A stretch of 64,000 bases of DNA from Prado023 sp963706875 (GCA_963706875.1 CAVPNW010000009.1:1-64000), one strand, 5' to 3'; shown: positions 9,265 through 17,565, numbered from the stretch's first letter. Numbers and translations are program-made. The notes: generated by a model from the letters alone, not told the origin.

Positions 9265-10089
9265 TCAGGCATTGGCGTGGTCGTCCTGATCGTGGCTCAT
9301 CTCGCGGGGATGGCGTTCCTTGGGGGACAGTCCGTCGCCGCTGGACACCCGCCGGATGCGCCGGCCGACCCAGGGCACGAGGTGGACACGAACCCATTCG
9401 ACGTCGCCGGCGAGGTCGTCGCGGCGTGACCGCGGCGGTGCCGGCGGGAGTGGCTCGGCCCACCAGCCGACCGGTCCACCGAGGACGTGCGGATCGGTGA
9501 TCCCCAGCTCGGCGAGGACTGCGGCGGCGACGCGGGCATGACCGAGCTCGTTGAGGTGCAGCCGGTCGGGGGCCCAGAAGCGCCGGTCGGTCAGGGCGTG
9601 GATCTCCTCGAGGTCGACCAGCGTCGCCCCGTGCCGGTCGGCGACCTCCCGGACGTTGCGGTTGAAGGCATGGAACGCCCGCTCCAGGCGGTCGGCGAAA
9701 CGACCGGAGCCGCCGGCGCGGGCCAGCGAGGTGAACAGGACCACCGTGGCAGCGGTTGCGGTGAGCTGCTCGACGGCGGCGTCGTAGCGCGCGTACAGGT
9801 CGGACAGGTCGGTCCCCGGGCGCAGGACGTCGTTGGCCCCTGCGTGGAACGTGATGATGTCCGGACCGAGGGTCAGCCCGGGGCCGAACTGCTCGCCGAC
9901 GACCTGGTCGAGCAGCTTGCCGCGGATCGCGAGGTTGGCGTATGTGACGGGGTAGTGGGCGACCCCGGACCGGTCGGCGGCCAGGCCGGTGGCGACGCGG
10001 TCGGACCATCCCCGGTGGCGGCCGTCAGGACGCAGGTCATCGGACATGCCCTCCGTGAAGGAGTCCCCGAGGCAGATCAGTCGAGTCAC
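9265..10089 (-). CDS. SGNH/GDSL family hydrolase
   Basis: A 274-residue esterase/lipase-like protein. The GTG at 10089 is chosen because it places the block I nucleophile motif GDSFTEG at residues 7-13, as is usual. Block III is GANDV and the C-terminal block V reads DRLHLNELGHA, giving the Asp and His of the triad. No signal peptide is visible, so a cytoplasmic carbohydrate esterase or thioesterase-type role is likely. A reading upstream of the GTG exists but is probably non-coding. It is followed after 48 nt by the SDR gene on the same strand. Confidence 0.8.
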   Translation of the reverse strand: MTRLICLGDSFTEGMSDDLRPDGRHRGWSDRVATGLAADRSGVAHYPVTYANLAIRGKLLDQVVGEQFGPGLTLGPDIITFHAGANDVLRPGTDLSDLYARYDAAVEQLTATAATVVLFTSLARAGGSGRFADRLERAFHAFNRNVREVADRHGATLVDLEEIHALTDRRFWAPDRLHLNELGHARVAAAVLAELGITDPHVLGGPVGWWAEPLPPAPPRSRRDDLAGDVEWVRVHLVPWVGRRIRRVSSGDGLSPKERHPREMSHDQDDHANA

Positions 10090-10187
10090 GGCGAAACGGT
10101 ATCCCGACTCGTCCCGCCCGACCGAATGGCGGGTGCCCCTGCCGGCGCACGAGCCCGGGGCGATCGCCGAGCGGCCTCTGAGCGGCC

Positions 10188-10229
10188 CCTGGCGACCGCC
10201 GACCGGCCTCCTGGCGACCGCCGACCGGC
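10188..10229. repeat. 20-bp direct repeat upstream of fabI
   Basis: The sequence CCTGGCGACCGCCGACCGGC occurs at 10188-10207 and again at 10210-10229. It lies in the gap between the SGNH hydrolase and fabI, about 60 nt before the fabI start. It could be a regulatory direct repeat or a simple local duplication. Confidence 0.7.
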
Positions 10230-10286
10230 AACGCCCCGGCCACCGCACCTACGATCACCCTCTCGCCCCGAAGCCCGGAGGTCGCC

Positions 10287-11081
10287 ATGACCATGAAGAA
10301 GCCGCTCAAGGGCAAGGTTGCGCTGGTGATGGGCGTGGCCAGCGAGGAGTCGATCGCATGGGCGATCGCCCAGGAGCTGACCCGGCAGGGCGCGCGGGTG
10401 ATCCTCGGATACCAGTTCCGCTTCCACAGCCGGATCATGCAACTGGCGCCCACGTTGCCCCACCTGATCGCCTACGAGCGCTGCGACATCCGCAACCCCG
10501 AGGAGGTCGCGGCGTTCTTCGCTAAGGTCACCGTCCCGATAGACATCGTCGTCCACGCCATCGCGTTCGCCCCGAAGACGGCCTTCGAGGGTCGCCTGGT
10601 GGAGACCACGGAGGAGGACTTCATCACGGCGCTGGTCACATCCGCCCACTCGTTGGCCACGTTGATGAACGCCGCGCGGGTGCACATGCCCAACGGGGGA
10701 TCGGTGATCGCGCTGAGCTACATCGGTGGGGTGCGGGTCTCGGCCAAGTACAAGGTGATGGGGGTCGCCAAGGCGGCCCTCGAGGCGTACGTCCGGGAGC
10801 TCGCCGCGGACCTGGGCACCGACGGGATCCGGGTCAACGCGATCTCGGCCGGACCGATCCGAACGATCGCGGCGTCCGGGCTTCCCGAGCTGGACCTCAT
10901 GCTCGAGTACAACCGCAAGGTCTCGCCGATGCACCGTGATGTCACGCAGGAGGACGTCGGGGCGTGCGCGGCGTTCCTGGCCTCCGACGGGGCGCAGATG
11001 ATCACCGGGCAGACGATCTACGTGGACGGCGGGTACTCGATCATCGGGGTGCCGGATGTGACGGGCGGGCCAGGGGCATGA
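10287..11081 (+). CDS. fabI: Enoyl-[acyl-carrier-protein] reductase FabI
   Basis: A 264-residue FabI, the NADH-dependent reductase that completes each cycle of type II fatty acid elongation in the cytoplasm. It has the FabI-specific cofactor-binding start (KVALVMGVASEESIAWAIA), and catalytic Tyr155 with Lys162 in KYKVMGVAKAALE, the Tyr-x6-Lys spacing that separates enoyl reductases from ordinary SDRs. The C-terminal MITGQTIYVDGGYSI is also diagnostic. It is the FabI type and not the InhA type of mycolic-acid producers. It stands alone; the next feature is the initiator tRNA gene. The second ATG two codons in is an equally possible start. Confidence 0.92.
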   Translation: MTMKKPLKGKVALVMGVASEESIAWAIAQELTRQGARVILGYQFRFHSRIMQLAPTLPHLIAYERCDIRNPEEVAAFFAKVTVPIDIVVHAIAFAPKTAFEGRLVETTEEDFITALVTSAHSLATLMNAARVHMPNGGSVIALSYIGGVRVSAKYKVMGVAKAALEAYVRELAADLGTDGIRVNAISAGPIRTIAASGLPELDLMLEYNRKVSPMHRDVTQEDVGACAAFLASDGAQMITGQTIYVDGGYSIIGVPDVTGGPGA

Positions 11082-11198
11082 GGGGATGGGCGCTGCCCCG
11101 AGCCGGGCGGTGCAAGCAGGCGACCTTGCGCGCGCCAGCCCGCTTGTCGTCCGCGATTTGGTGGGTCAGGCGGGCCTCACGTACACTTGAGGTACCGA

Positions 11199-11275
11199 CG
11201 CGGGGTGGAGCAGCTCGGTAGCTCGCTGGGCTCATAACCCAGAGGTCGCAGGTTCAAATCCTGCCCCCGCTACCA
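11199..11275 (+). tRNA. tRNA-Met (CAT), initiator
   Basis: A 77-nt tRNA including an encoded CCA end. The anticodon CAT lies in a loop closed by three G-C pairs (GGG CTCATAA CCC), the hallmark of initiator tRNA, and the first acceptor position is an unpaired C1-T72. The T arm reads CAGGTTCAAATCCTG. It is followed by a strong hairpin. Its 3' half is repeated at 13728-13771, marking it as the attachment site of an integrated element. Confidence 0.97.
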
Positions 11276-11289
11276 GTGTCGTAGCAGGT

Positions 11290-11327
11290 CAGAGGCCAGT
11301 TCCCGGGAAACCGGGGGCTGGCCTCTG
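11290..11327 (+). terminator. tRNA terminator hairpin
   Basis: Arms 11290-11306 and 11311-11327 form a 17-bp stem (two G-U pairs) capped by a GAAA tetraloop, beginning 15 nt after the tRNA-fMet CCA end. No T tract follows. A related hairpin follows the tRNA fragment at the other end of the 2.5 kb insert. Confidence 0.75.
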
Positions 11328-11475
11328 GCGTGGATGTCCGCAGAATGCTGCCAACATCGGACGTGTGCGGATGCGGGCGTACAGGACCCGACCTCTGGGT
11401 TTGGGGGATGGGCCACGTGAAGCGGGCAGGTTGGGGGTGCCGTCCCGTGGCCGCGGCGGATGCTGCTCCCCGCGG

Positions 11476-11515
11476 GGGACCGGCTCCCCCCGCTGGGGAC
11501 CGGCTCCCCCCGCGG
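11476..11515. repeat. Two tandem GC-rich 20-mers
   Basis: Two adjacent 20-base units, GGGACCGGCTCCCCCCGCTG (11476-11495) and the same with a final GG (11496-11515), with partial copies on both sides. They lie in the non-coding left part of the putative island (11328-11970), where I see no gene. Confidence 0.7.
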
Positions 11516-11972
11516 GGCCGGCCCGACTCGGCCGCGTGCTCGGCGCTGATGATCCGACCGAGGAGATCGGGGCCGCCTGGGGGGGGGCAAGGATCTGCTG
11601 TGCATGGCCGCGCAGGCCCGACCCCCCTGGGACAACCGCGATCGAATGTGGTGGTTCCAGGCCGCGTGCGCCGCCGCGGAGATAGAGACCAGTCGACTGG
11701 CGTTGACGGTGGACAGCTGGCTCCACACATCTTCGTGTTCCTACATCATGGGGCGCGTCGCGCTCACGCGAGTTGTGTCACCAGCAGCATGAACCTGGCC
11801 GACCAACACGACGCACCGAAAGACGGGGACCCGATGTGACCGCAGTCCCTCCGAGTGTCCCCGCCTGGGGACCTAGGGCTCTGGCCGGGGTGGAGGCAGG
11901 CTGCGTACGGTGAGAGTTGTCGGGGAACTGCCGGCGACCGGTCTCCGCGGGAGTGTCGGGGAGGTGGTTGGG

Positions 11973-13438
11973 GTGTCTGGCATCCGATCCGGGTTGGTCG
12001 GTTTCGTGGCGGGGGTCGTGGTCGTCGCCATGGTGGGTGCCCCGCCGGTAGCGAGGGCCGGGCTGGTTGAGACCTCGCCACTGCTCGTGACGTCGGTGAC
12101 CCCGGCCGCCCAAGCGGCGCTGGTCGTGCCGATGGCGAGGAAGAAGAAGCCGACGGTGGTCTTCTCCAATGCAGCGAAACTGGTCGTGGATGTCAATCCC
12201 GACCTGCGGGGCTCGAAGAACTGGAAGTTCAAGCTGCAGCGAAGGTCGGCAGGGAAGTGGCGCACAGTCGGGGTGTACCGGACCCGAGGGTCAGCTGAGA
12301 TGCGGGCGTTCGCGGTGAAGGCCGGGACCTACCGGGTGAAGGTGTACGCCCGCCCCGGGTACAAGTCGAGGACCACCAAGGCCCATGGGTTCATCGTCAC
12401 CCCGCTGCCGCCGGGGTTCGCAACCATTCGGGTCTCTGTGCCCAACGACGGCGGCCAGGCCACCGGGTCCTCCGGATTCCCAGCGATCAGCGCCGACGGT
12501 CGCTGGATCACCTACCAATCCGGCGCGCCGAACCTGGTGGATGGGGACACCAATGCCACGTCCGACGTGTTCCTGTACGACAGGGACACTGGCACCACCC
12601 GGCGGGTCTCGGTACGCAGCGACGGCGGGCAGGCCAGCAACGGCTCCGGGGATCCGGCGATCAGCGGCGACGGCCGCTGGATCGCCTACAATTCGTTCGC
12701 ACCGAACTTGGTCGACGGGGACACCAACGCGACCGATGACGTGTTCCTCTACGACCGGGACACCGGTGCTACCCGGCGGGTCTCGGTACGCAGCGACGGG
12801 GGTCAGGCCAGCGCGTACTCCGGGTTCCCTGCGATCAGCGCCGACGGCCGCTGGATCGCCTTCCACAGCACGGCGCCGAACCTCGTCGATGGGGACACCA
12901 ATGGCTCGGCCGACGTGTTCCTCTATGACCGCGACACCGGCTCCACCCGCCGGATCTCGGTACGCAGCGACGGTGGCCAGGCCAATGGCAGCTCGACGTA
13001 CGCCTCCATGAGCACCGACGGTCGGTTGATCACCTACTCCTCGAACGCGGCTAACCTGGTCGATGGGGACACCAACAACCAGGACGACCTGTTCGTGTTC
13101 GACCGGGACACCGGAACTACCCGGTTGGCCACTACCGAGGACTTCGGTCCGAATGCGAGTGTGATGGCCGTTGGTTCGTGTTCCTCTCGTCTCGCGTCGA
13201 ACGTGGTCGCGGGGGACAGCGAACGGGGTTGGCGACATCTTCGTGAGGGACACTGGTCACGGGAAAGACCCGGCGGGTGTCGTTGCGCACCGACGGCGGC
13301 CAGGCCAGCGGCGGGAGCCCGGGAGATCCGGCTGTGAGTGCCGACGGCCGGTGGATCACCTACGGGTCGCTCGCGTCGAACCTTGTCGATGGGGACACCA
13401 ACGACCACGGCGATGTGTTCCTGACACGCATGTGGTGA
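11973..13438 (+). pseudogene. Secreted TolB/PD40-type beta-propeller protein, frameshifted
   Basis: GTG at 11973, preceded by GGGGAGG, opens a signal peptide (GLVGFVAGVVVVAMVGAPPV then ARA). A basic linker and a small beta domain (about residues 45-150) precede six repeats of about 58 residues with the core SDGGQA, AISADGRWIAY, NLVDGDTN and DVFLYDRDTG. These are PD40/WD40-like blades, so a six-bladed propeller exposed outside the cell is expected, a fold used in binding proteins and in TolB. Two extra bases, near 13221 and 13257, break the fifth repeat. Restoring the frame continues cleanly through repeat six to the TGA at 13436. Ligand and role are unknown. It is the only gene in the tRNA-flanked segment. 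Confidence 0.75.
12429..13435 (+). repeat. Six tandem ~174-bp coding repeats
   Basis: DNA units of about 174 bp, each encoding one propeller blade. Units one to four are strongly alike, down to shared runs encoding NLVDGDTN and DRDTG. Unit five is the most diverged and holds both frameshifts; unit six is again close to consensus but its last strand is cut short by the stop codon. The similarity at DNA level suggests expansion by duplication. Confidence 0.8.
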
Positions 13439-13727
13439 ACGACCCTGGGCACGCTCGGGTGCGTCGCCCGGTCCTGTGAGAACTGATCGGCGCAGGCCAC
13501 ACCAGACGTCGCCGACCGCCGCCACCGCCGTGGCAGCGTGGTTCACGAGCATCGCCACGACGAGTGCCCGAGGCAGACCGGCGTGCATCGGGCGCACCCG
13601 AGCCGCGTCACCAGCAGCATGCCCAGGCATGACCCCGCCGAAGTGCGGAGAGCCGGCAATCCGGCTCCGATTACCGCCTCCACACGTTGGCAGAATGTTG
13701 GCACGAATGGCGGGACGGGGCCGATCT

Positions 13728-13771
13728 CTCATAACCCAGAGGTCGCAGGTCCAAATCCTGCCCCGCTACCA
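13728..13771 (+). other. tRNA-fMet 3' fragment (attachment-site copy)
   Basis: Forty-four nucleotides matching the anticodon loop through CCA of the tRNA-fMet gene, with one T-to-C change in the T loop and one C missing in the acceptor arm. It lacks the 5' half and cannot form a tRNA. A further partial copy of the acceptor end (TGCCCCCGCTACTA) follows at about 13773-13786, so the 3' end may have been duplicated twice. Confidence 0.8.
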
Positions 13772-13799
13772 CTGCCCCCGCTACTAGTAACACCGCAGG

Positions 13800-13830
13800 T
13801 CAGGGCCGGGATCCAAGATCCTGGCCCTGA
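13800..13830. terminator. Hairpin terminator downstream of the island
   Basis: Arms 13800-13813 and 13817-13830 form a 14-bp stem (one G-U) with a CAA loop, followed by TTTCG on the plus strand. It lies 6 nt past the end of the opposite-strand glucosidase gene and probably terminates it. The flanking sequence GCAGGTCAG is shared with the hairpin after the intact tRNA, so it may belong to the duplicated attachment region. Confidence 0.65.
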
Positions 13831-13835
13831 TTTCG

Positions 13836-15263
13836 TCAGCGCCGCAGGGAAGAGCCGTTGGTGGCGATGACCTGCTTGTACCAGTCGAACGACTTCTTCC
13901 GGTAGCGCTCGAGGGTGCCGGTGCCGTCGTCGTTTCGGTCGACGTAGATGAAGCCGTACCGCTTGCTCAGCTCGGCGGTGGTGAAGCTGACCAGGTCGAT
14001 GCAGCCCCATGAGGTGTAGCCCAGGACGTCGACGCCGTCGGCGATCGCCTCGGCCAGGGCAACCAGGTGGTCGTTCATGTACGCGATGCGGTAGTCGTCG
14101 AGCACCGTCTTGACGCCGCCGACCTCGACCAGCTCGTCCTTGGCGCCCAACCCGTTCTCGACCACGAACAGCGGTTTCTGCCAGCGGTCCCAGAACTGGT
14201 TGCACACGATCCGCAGGCCGTTCGGGTCGATCGCCCAGCCCCAGTCGCTGGCCTGCAGCGTCGGGTTGGGGACCCCACCGAACATGGTTCCCCCGGTGGA
14301 GGTCCGCTGGGTCGGGTCCGCCGTCTCGCACACGCTCATGTAGTAGGAGAACGACACGAAGTCGACCGTGTTGGCCAGGATCTCGCGGTCGGAGTCGGTG
14401 ATCTGCAGGGTGATGCCGCGCTCACGGAAATGCCGCAGGGCGTACCCGGGCCAGTAGCCGCGGGTGTGCACGTCGGTGAACAGCAGGTTCGCGTGGTCGG
14501 CATGCATCACCGCCAGGACGTCGGCCGGGTCCGGGGTCAGCGGGTAGGTCGGCATCGCCAGGACCATGCAGCCGACCTTGACGTCGGGGATCACCTCGTG
14601 GGCGATCCGCGTGGCCAGCGCGGAGGCCACCAGCTCGTGATGGACCGCCTGGTACAGGTCGGACTCGGTCAGCTGCTCCTTGGGTGTGCTGATTGCCCCG
14701 CTGGCGAAGGGGGCGTGCAGCACCGAGTTGATCTCGTTGAACGTCAGCCAGTACTTCACCCGGTGGCCGTAGCGATCGAACAGCACGCGGACGTACCGCT
14801 CGTAGAACCCGATCAGCTCACGCGACACCCAGCCGTCGTAGGTCTCGGCCAGGTGCAGCGGCGTCTCATAGTGGGAGATCGTGACCAGCGGTTCGATGCC
14901 GTGGCGCTCGAGCTCGTCGAGGACACGGTCGTAGAACGCCAGGCCCTCCTCGTTGGGCTCGGCATCGTCACCGTTGGGGAAGATCCGCGACCAGGCGATG
15001 GAGAACCGGAACACGGTGAAGCCCAGCTCGGCGAACAGGGCGATGTCCTGCGGGTACCGGTGGTAGAAGTCGATCGCCACCTGCTTGAGGTTGTCCGGGG
15101 TCGGCCCCAGGCTGCGCGGGGCGCGCAGCCCTCGGGGCATCACGTCCTGGATCGAAAGACCCTTGCCACCCACGTCATAGGCGCCCTCGATCTGGTTGGC
15201 GGCCGTCGCCCCGCCCCACAGGAAACCGTCAGGGAACGAGGGCACCGCCGACTTCACACTCAT
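13836..15263 (-). CDS. Glycoside hydrolase family 1, probable 6-phospho-beta-glucosidase
   Basis: A 475-residue GH1 enzyme that cleaves aryl- or disaccharide beta-glucosides in the cytoplasm. The N-terminal FPDGFLWGGATAANQIEGAY, acid/base Glu177 in TFNEIN and nucleophile Glu369 in VVENGLGA are all present. The C-terminus (YVDRNDDGTGTLERYRKKSF followed by DWYKQVIATNG) is the signature of the 6-phospho branch, where a Ser-Lys-Tyr group binds the sugar phosphate. No PTS genes are nearby to supply phosphorylated substrate, so the phospho-specificity is inferred from motifs only. The start is the ATG at 15263, preceded by AGGAGG. Confidence 0.87.
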   Translation of the reverse strand: MSVKSAVPSFPDGFLWGGATAANQIEGAYDVGGKGLSIQDVMPRGLRAPRSLGPTPDNLKQVAIDFYHRYPQDIALFAELGFTVFRFSIAWSRIFPNGDDAEPNEEGLAFYDRVLDELERHGIEPLVTISHYETPLHLAETYDGWVSRELIGFYERYVRVLFDRYGHRVKYWLTFNEINSVLHAPFASGAISTPKEQLTESDLYQAVHHELVASALATRIAHEVIPDVKVGCMVLAMPTYPLTPDPADVLAVMHADHANLLFTDVHTRGYWPGYALRHFRERGITLQITDSDREILANTVDFVSFSYYMSVCETADPTQRTSTGGTMFGGVPNPTLQASDWGWAIDPNGLRIVCNQFWDRWQKPLFVVENGLGAKDELVEVGGVKTVLDDYRIAYMNDHLVALAEAIADGVDVLGYTSWGCIDLVSFTTAELSKRYGFIYVDRNDDGTGTLERYRKKSFDWYKQVIATNGSSLRR

Positions 15264-15339
15264 CAGGACCTCCTCGTCGCCGATCCCGAACCACCCTAGA
15301 CCGCGGTACTCGGTCCACGCCCGACCCCGCGGGCCGGGC

Positions 15340-15594
15340 GTAGCCGTCGCAGCCCTTGAAGGCGATGCGTACACGATCGCTCTGCAGGTACGGCAGGCCA
15401 TTCATCGTGCGACACCTGGGATCGATGAAACCGTGCGCTACAAGATGCCGTGCTTCTCGCTCGATGGGGAGTACCTCGTCTACCTCGGGGCATGGAAGAG
15501 GCACATCGGTCTCTACCCGATCCCGGCACTTGACGTTGACCTCGCCCCAGTCACTTGGCCCCGGGCACGGGGTGCCCCTGCAGCCTGCGGGTAG
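15340..15594 (+). pseudogene. DUF1801 (YdhG-like) fragment
   Basis: About 85 codons without a start codon encode ALQVRQAIHRATPGIDETVR followed by YKMPCFSLDGEYLVYLGAWKRHIGLYP, the first part of a DUF1801/YdhG protein (frataxin-like fold). Similarity stops about where the opposite-strand lyase gene ends (15551), and the C-terminal half of the domain is absent. This looks like the remains of a gene truncated at both ends, possibly when neighbouring sequence was rearranged. Confidence 0.5.
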
Positions 15595-16684
15595 CGCTGA
15601 CCAGGCTGCGCATCGCTGCCAGTTGGTCCTCGAGGTCCCATTCGAGGGTCGCGTCACCCACGTTCAGCTCAGTCATCGACCAGCCCGGCACCTCGGCCGG
15701 GCGCCACCAGGACGCCAGCGCGACCTGATCGGTCTCCATCGTGCGCAGCGTTGCCTCGTCGAGGAGCTCGACCGGGAGTTCCGCGAAGACTCGGAATGCG
15801 TTGGTGTGCGGAGGGTTGGGGTGCACCCTGACGCCGTCCAGCGAGTCCAGTCCCGCGGCCAGCTCCCGGGCACGCGTGCCGTACGCCGCCATCCTGGGCA
15901 GCCGCCGGCGCAGCCCGTCACGGGCGCCGACGGCGTAGGGCAGCATGGAGAACAGAGTCCCGCCGTGCCTGGCTTGCCATCGCCGTGCCTGTGCGACGAG
16001 GTCCTGCGAGCCGGCCAGCGCGGCACCGGCGATTCCACCCAGGCCCTTGTAGAACGAGACGTACACGGAGTCGAACAGGGCGGCGATCTCCGCGTACGGC
16101 CGGTCGTAGTACGGCTGGCTCTCCCACAGCCGTGCTCCGTCGAGGTGGACCGGCACGCCACGTTCACGTGCCCGGCTGGTGAACGCGCCCAACTCCTCCC
16201 AGCTCGGAAGCAGGTATCCGGCATCTCGCAGGGGCAGCTCAAGGCTTACTGCGGCAAGGGGTCCGGCGAGGTCGTCGAGGTCGGCAACCGTGGCGGGGCG
16301 GGGCTCATGGGTCAGGTGCTGAATGCGCAGGTGGTGCAGCTGGGACAGGGCGTCGCGCTCGTGCAGCACGAAGTGGGACAACCCGTGCACAGCGACCGCG
16401 TCGGTGGGGGATCGCTCGACCCAGGACCGCAACGCGGCCTGTTGGGCCATGACCCCGCTGGGCATGAAGACCGCTGCCTCGGTGCCCAACAGCTCAGCCA
16501 CCTCGCGTTCGAGGGCCTCGACCTCGCCCCCAGAGCCGTACCGGTCGAGGTCGGGCTCGGTGGCGGCGTCCACCAGCTGCGCCAGCCACGCCGTGGGGGT
16601 GATGTCGCCGTGCCCGACGAGCCATCGGGTGCACCCGCGCCGCGCCGCGGCCAGACGATCGGGTGGCGGCAACTCCTCAGTCAC
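15551..16684 (-). CDS. Threonine aldolase/beta-eliminating lyase family PLP enzyme
   Basis: A 377-residue fold-type I PLP enzyme of the aromatic amino acid beta-eliminating lyase/threonine aldolase family. The Schiff-base lysine is Lys213 in VSFYKGLGG, preceded by the cofactor-binding VHLDGARLW. PSGVMAQQAAL is the N-terminal phosphate-binding turn. Close relatives split L-threonine or L-allo-threonine into glycine and acetaldehyde; similar proteins of this length also include uncharacterised members, so the substrate is tentative. The gene is monocistronic and its 3' end overlaps the DUF1801 fragment on the other strand by 44 nt. Confidence 0.8.
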   Translation of the reverse strand: MTEELPPPDRLAAARRGCTRWLVGHGDITPTAWLAQLVDAATEPDLDRYGSGGEVEALEREVAELLGTEAAVFMPSGVMAQQAALRSWVERSPTDAVAVHGLSHFVLHERDALSQLHHLRIQHLTHEPRPATVADLDDLAGPLAAVSLELPLRDAGYLLPSWEELGAFTSRARERGVPVHLDGARLWESQPYYDRPYAEIAALFDSVYVSFYKGLGGIAGAALAGSQDLVAQARRWQARHGGTLFSMLPYAVGARDGLRRRLPRMAAYGTRARELAAGLDSLDGVRVHPNPPHTNAFRVFAELPVELLDEATLRTMETDQVALASWWRPAEVPGWSMTELNVGDATLEWDLEDQLAAMRSLVSATRRLQGHPVPGAK

Positions 16685-16840
16685 CCCGCGATGCTAACGC
16701 CCTCCTGGTCGAGCGCGGCGTGCGAACGGTGTCGAGCACACGACGGCCTGAGAGTGGTCACCCGAACCCTCGAGGTGAGGTCGAGGTGCATCTGTGGACA
16801 GGTGGACAGGGTGTGGATAACGGGGAGTAGCCGCGGACGG

Positions 16841-17452
16841 TCACGACGGGTGGGCGTTGGCTGGTGCGGTGAACCCGCGCACCAGGCTCTCGGCGGCGCG
16901 CCCTCCCATGTCGAGGACCACCGCGACCGGCTGGCCGGCATCGAGCTGGCGGAAGCCGCCCTCCAGGATCCCGAGGGTGAAGGCTGCGGCCAGGGTGCTG
17001 CGCTGCTCATCGCCGTCGAGCAGGTCGAACCAGGCGTCGGACAGGGCGTCGCGCATGCCGGAGTGAGCCTGGTCCAGGGTCTCGTCGGAGCGGTGGGGGA
17101 CTGCGCGCACCGCTTCCATGAGCCATCCGTGCCCGGAGGCGGCGGCCTGTTCGAGGTTGGCCCGGACCCAGGTCACGACCCGGGCGCCCGGGTCCTCGGA
17201 CTGCGCCATGGCCTGGTCGACCGCGGCCAGCCAGGCAGGCAGGTATCGGGCGACGACCAACGCTCGGAGGTCCTCGACCGAGTCCACGTAGCGGTAGATG
17301 CTGTTGCGGGCGATGCCTGCCGCGGAGCTCACCGCCCCGGCGGTCAGCCGATCCGGCTGGCCGGCCCGCAGGATCTCCTCGGCAGCGTCCACCAGGCGGG
17401 CCTGCACCTGCGCGCGGTGCTCGGCGACGGTGGGGGCGTCGATCTTCGGCAT
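16841..17452 (-). CDS. TetR/AcrR family transcriptional regulator
   Basis: A 203-residue repressor with an N-terminal HTH (LTAGAVSSAAGIARNSIYRY) and a ligand-binding C-terminal domain. It is divergent from a DUF2871/MFS operon, the usual layout of a local efflux repressor. Two near-perfect palindromes in the 113-nt gap (17468-17489 and 17529-17549) are its probable operators; the first lies directly before its own Shine-Dalgarno (GGGAGG), indicating autorepression. The inducer is unknown but is presumably a substrate of the MFS pump. Confidence 0.88.
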   Translation of the reverse strand: MPKIDAPTVAEHRAQVQARLVDAAEEILRAGQPDRLTAGAVSSAAGIARNSIYRYVDSVEDLRALVVARYLPAWLAAVDQAMAQSEDPGARVVTWVRANLEQAAASGHGWLMEAVRAVPHRSDETLDQAHSGMRDALSDAWFDLLDGDEQRSTLAAAFTLGILEGGFRQLDAGQPVAVVLDMGGRAAESLVRGFTAPANAHPS

Positions 17453-17467
17453 GACTCACCTCCCTGC

Positions 17468-17489
17468 TTCGCGACACCACTGTCGCGAA
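17468..17489. promoter_or_regulatory. TetR operator 1
   Basis: TTCGCGACA-CCAC-TGTCGCGAA, a perfect 9-4-9 inverted repeat starting 16 nt before the tetR start codon. It would block tetR expression when occupied. Confidence 0.8.
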
Positions 17490-17490
17490 G

Positions 17491-17520
17491 TTGACGACAG
17501 CCTGTCCCCAAGCATACGCT
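17491..17520 (+). promoter_or_regulatory. Putative promoter of the DUF2871-MFS operon
   Basis: TTGACG (17491-17496) and TACGCT (17515-17520) are 18 nt apart and lie between the two operators, so repressor bound at either side would control access. The -10 box is a weak match. Confidence 0.45.
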
Positions 17521-17528
17521 GGGGGCTG

Positions 17529-17549
17529 TTAGCGACAGAGTGTCGCGAA
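17529..17549. promoter_or_regulatory. TetR operator 2
   Basis: TTAGCGACA-GAG-TGTCGCGAA, the same half-sites as operator 1 with one mismatch and a 3-nt spacer, ending 16 nt before the DUF2871 start codon. Confidence 0.78.
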
Positions 17550-17565
17550 GAACGAGAGGAAACGC

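Larger units (their letters stand above)
11231..13771. mobile_element. Putative integrated element or remnant at tRNA-fMet
   Basis: The 3' part of the tRNA (11231-11275) is repeated in the same orientation at 13728-13771 with one substitution and one missing C. This is the direct-repeat pattern left by a tyrosine-recombinase element that rebuilt the tRNA at one end. Related sequences lie inside both ends in opposite orientation (around 11340-11360 and 13683-13712, sharing GTTGGCAG or its complement), as expected for recombinase arm sites. The 2.5 kb between contains one beta-propeller gene and no recognisable integrase, replication or transfer gene. It is therefore a decayed island, a non-autonomous element, or the product of an internal deletion. 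Confidence 0.6.

Noticed and set aside
11458..11521. CRISPR-like short repeats
   Set aside because: Only two adjacent 20-mers without spacers; this is a simple tandem repeat.
13476..13787. 103-codon reading spanning the tRNA fragment
   Set aside because: It runs through the tRNA-derived sequence and has no ribosome-binding site; such readings are common artefacts at tRNA ends.
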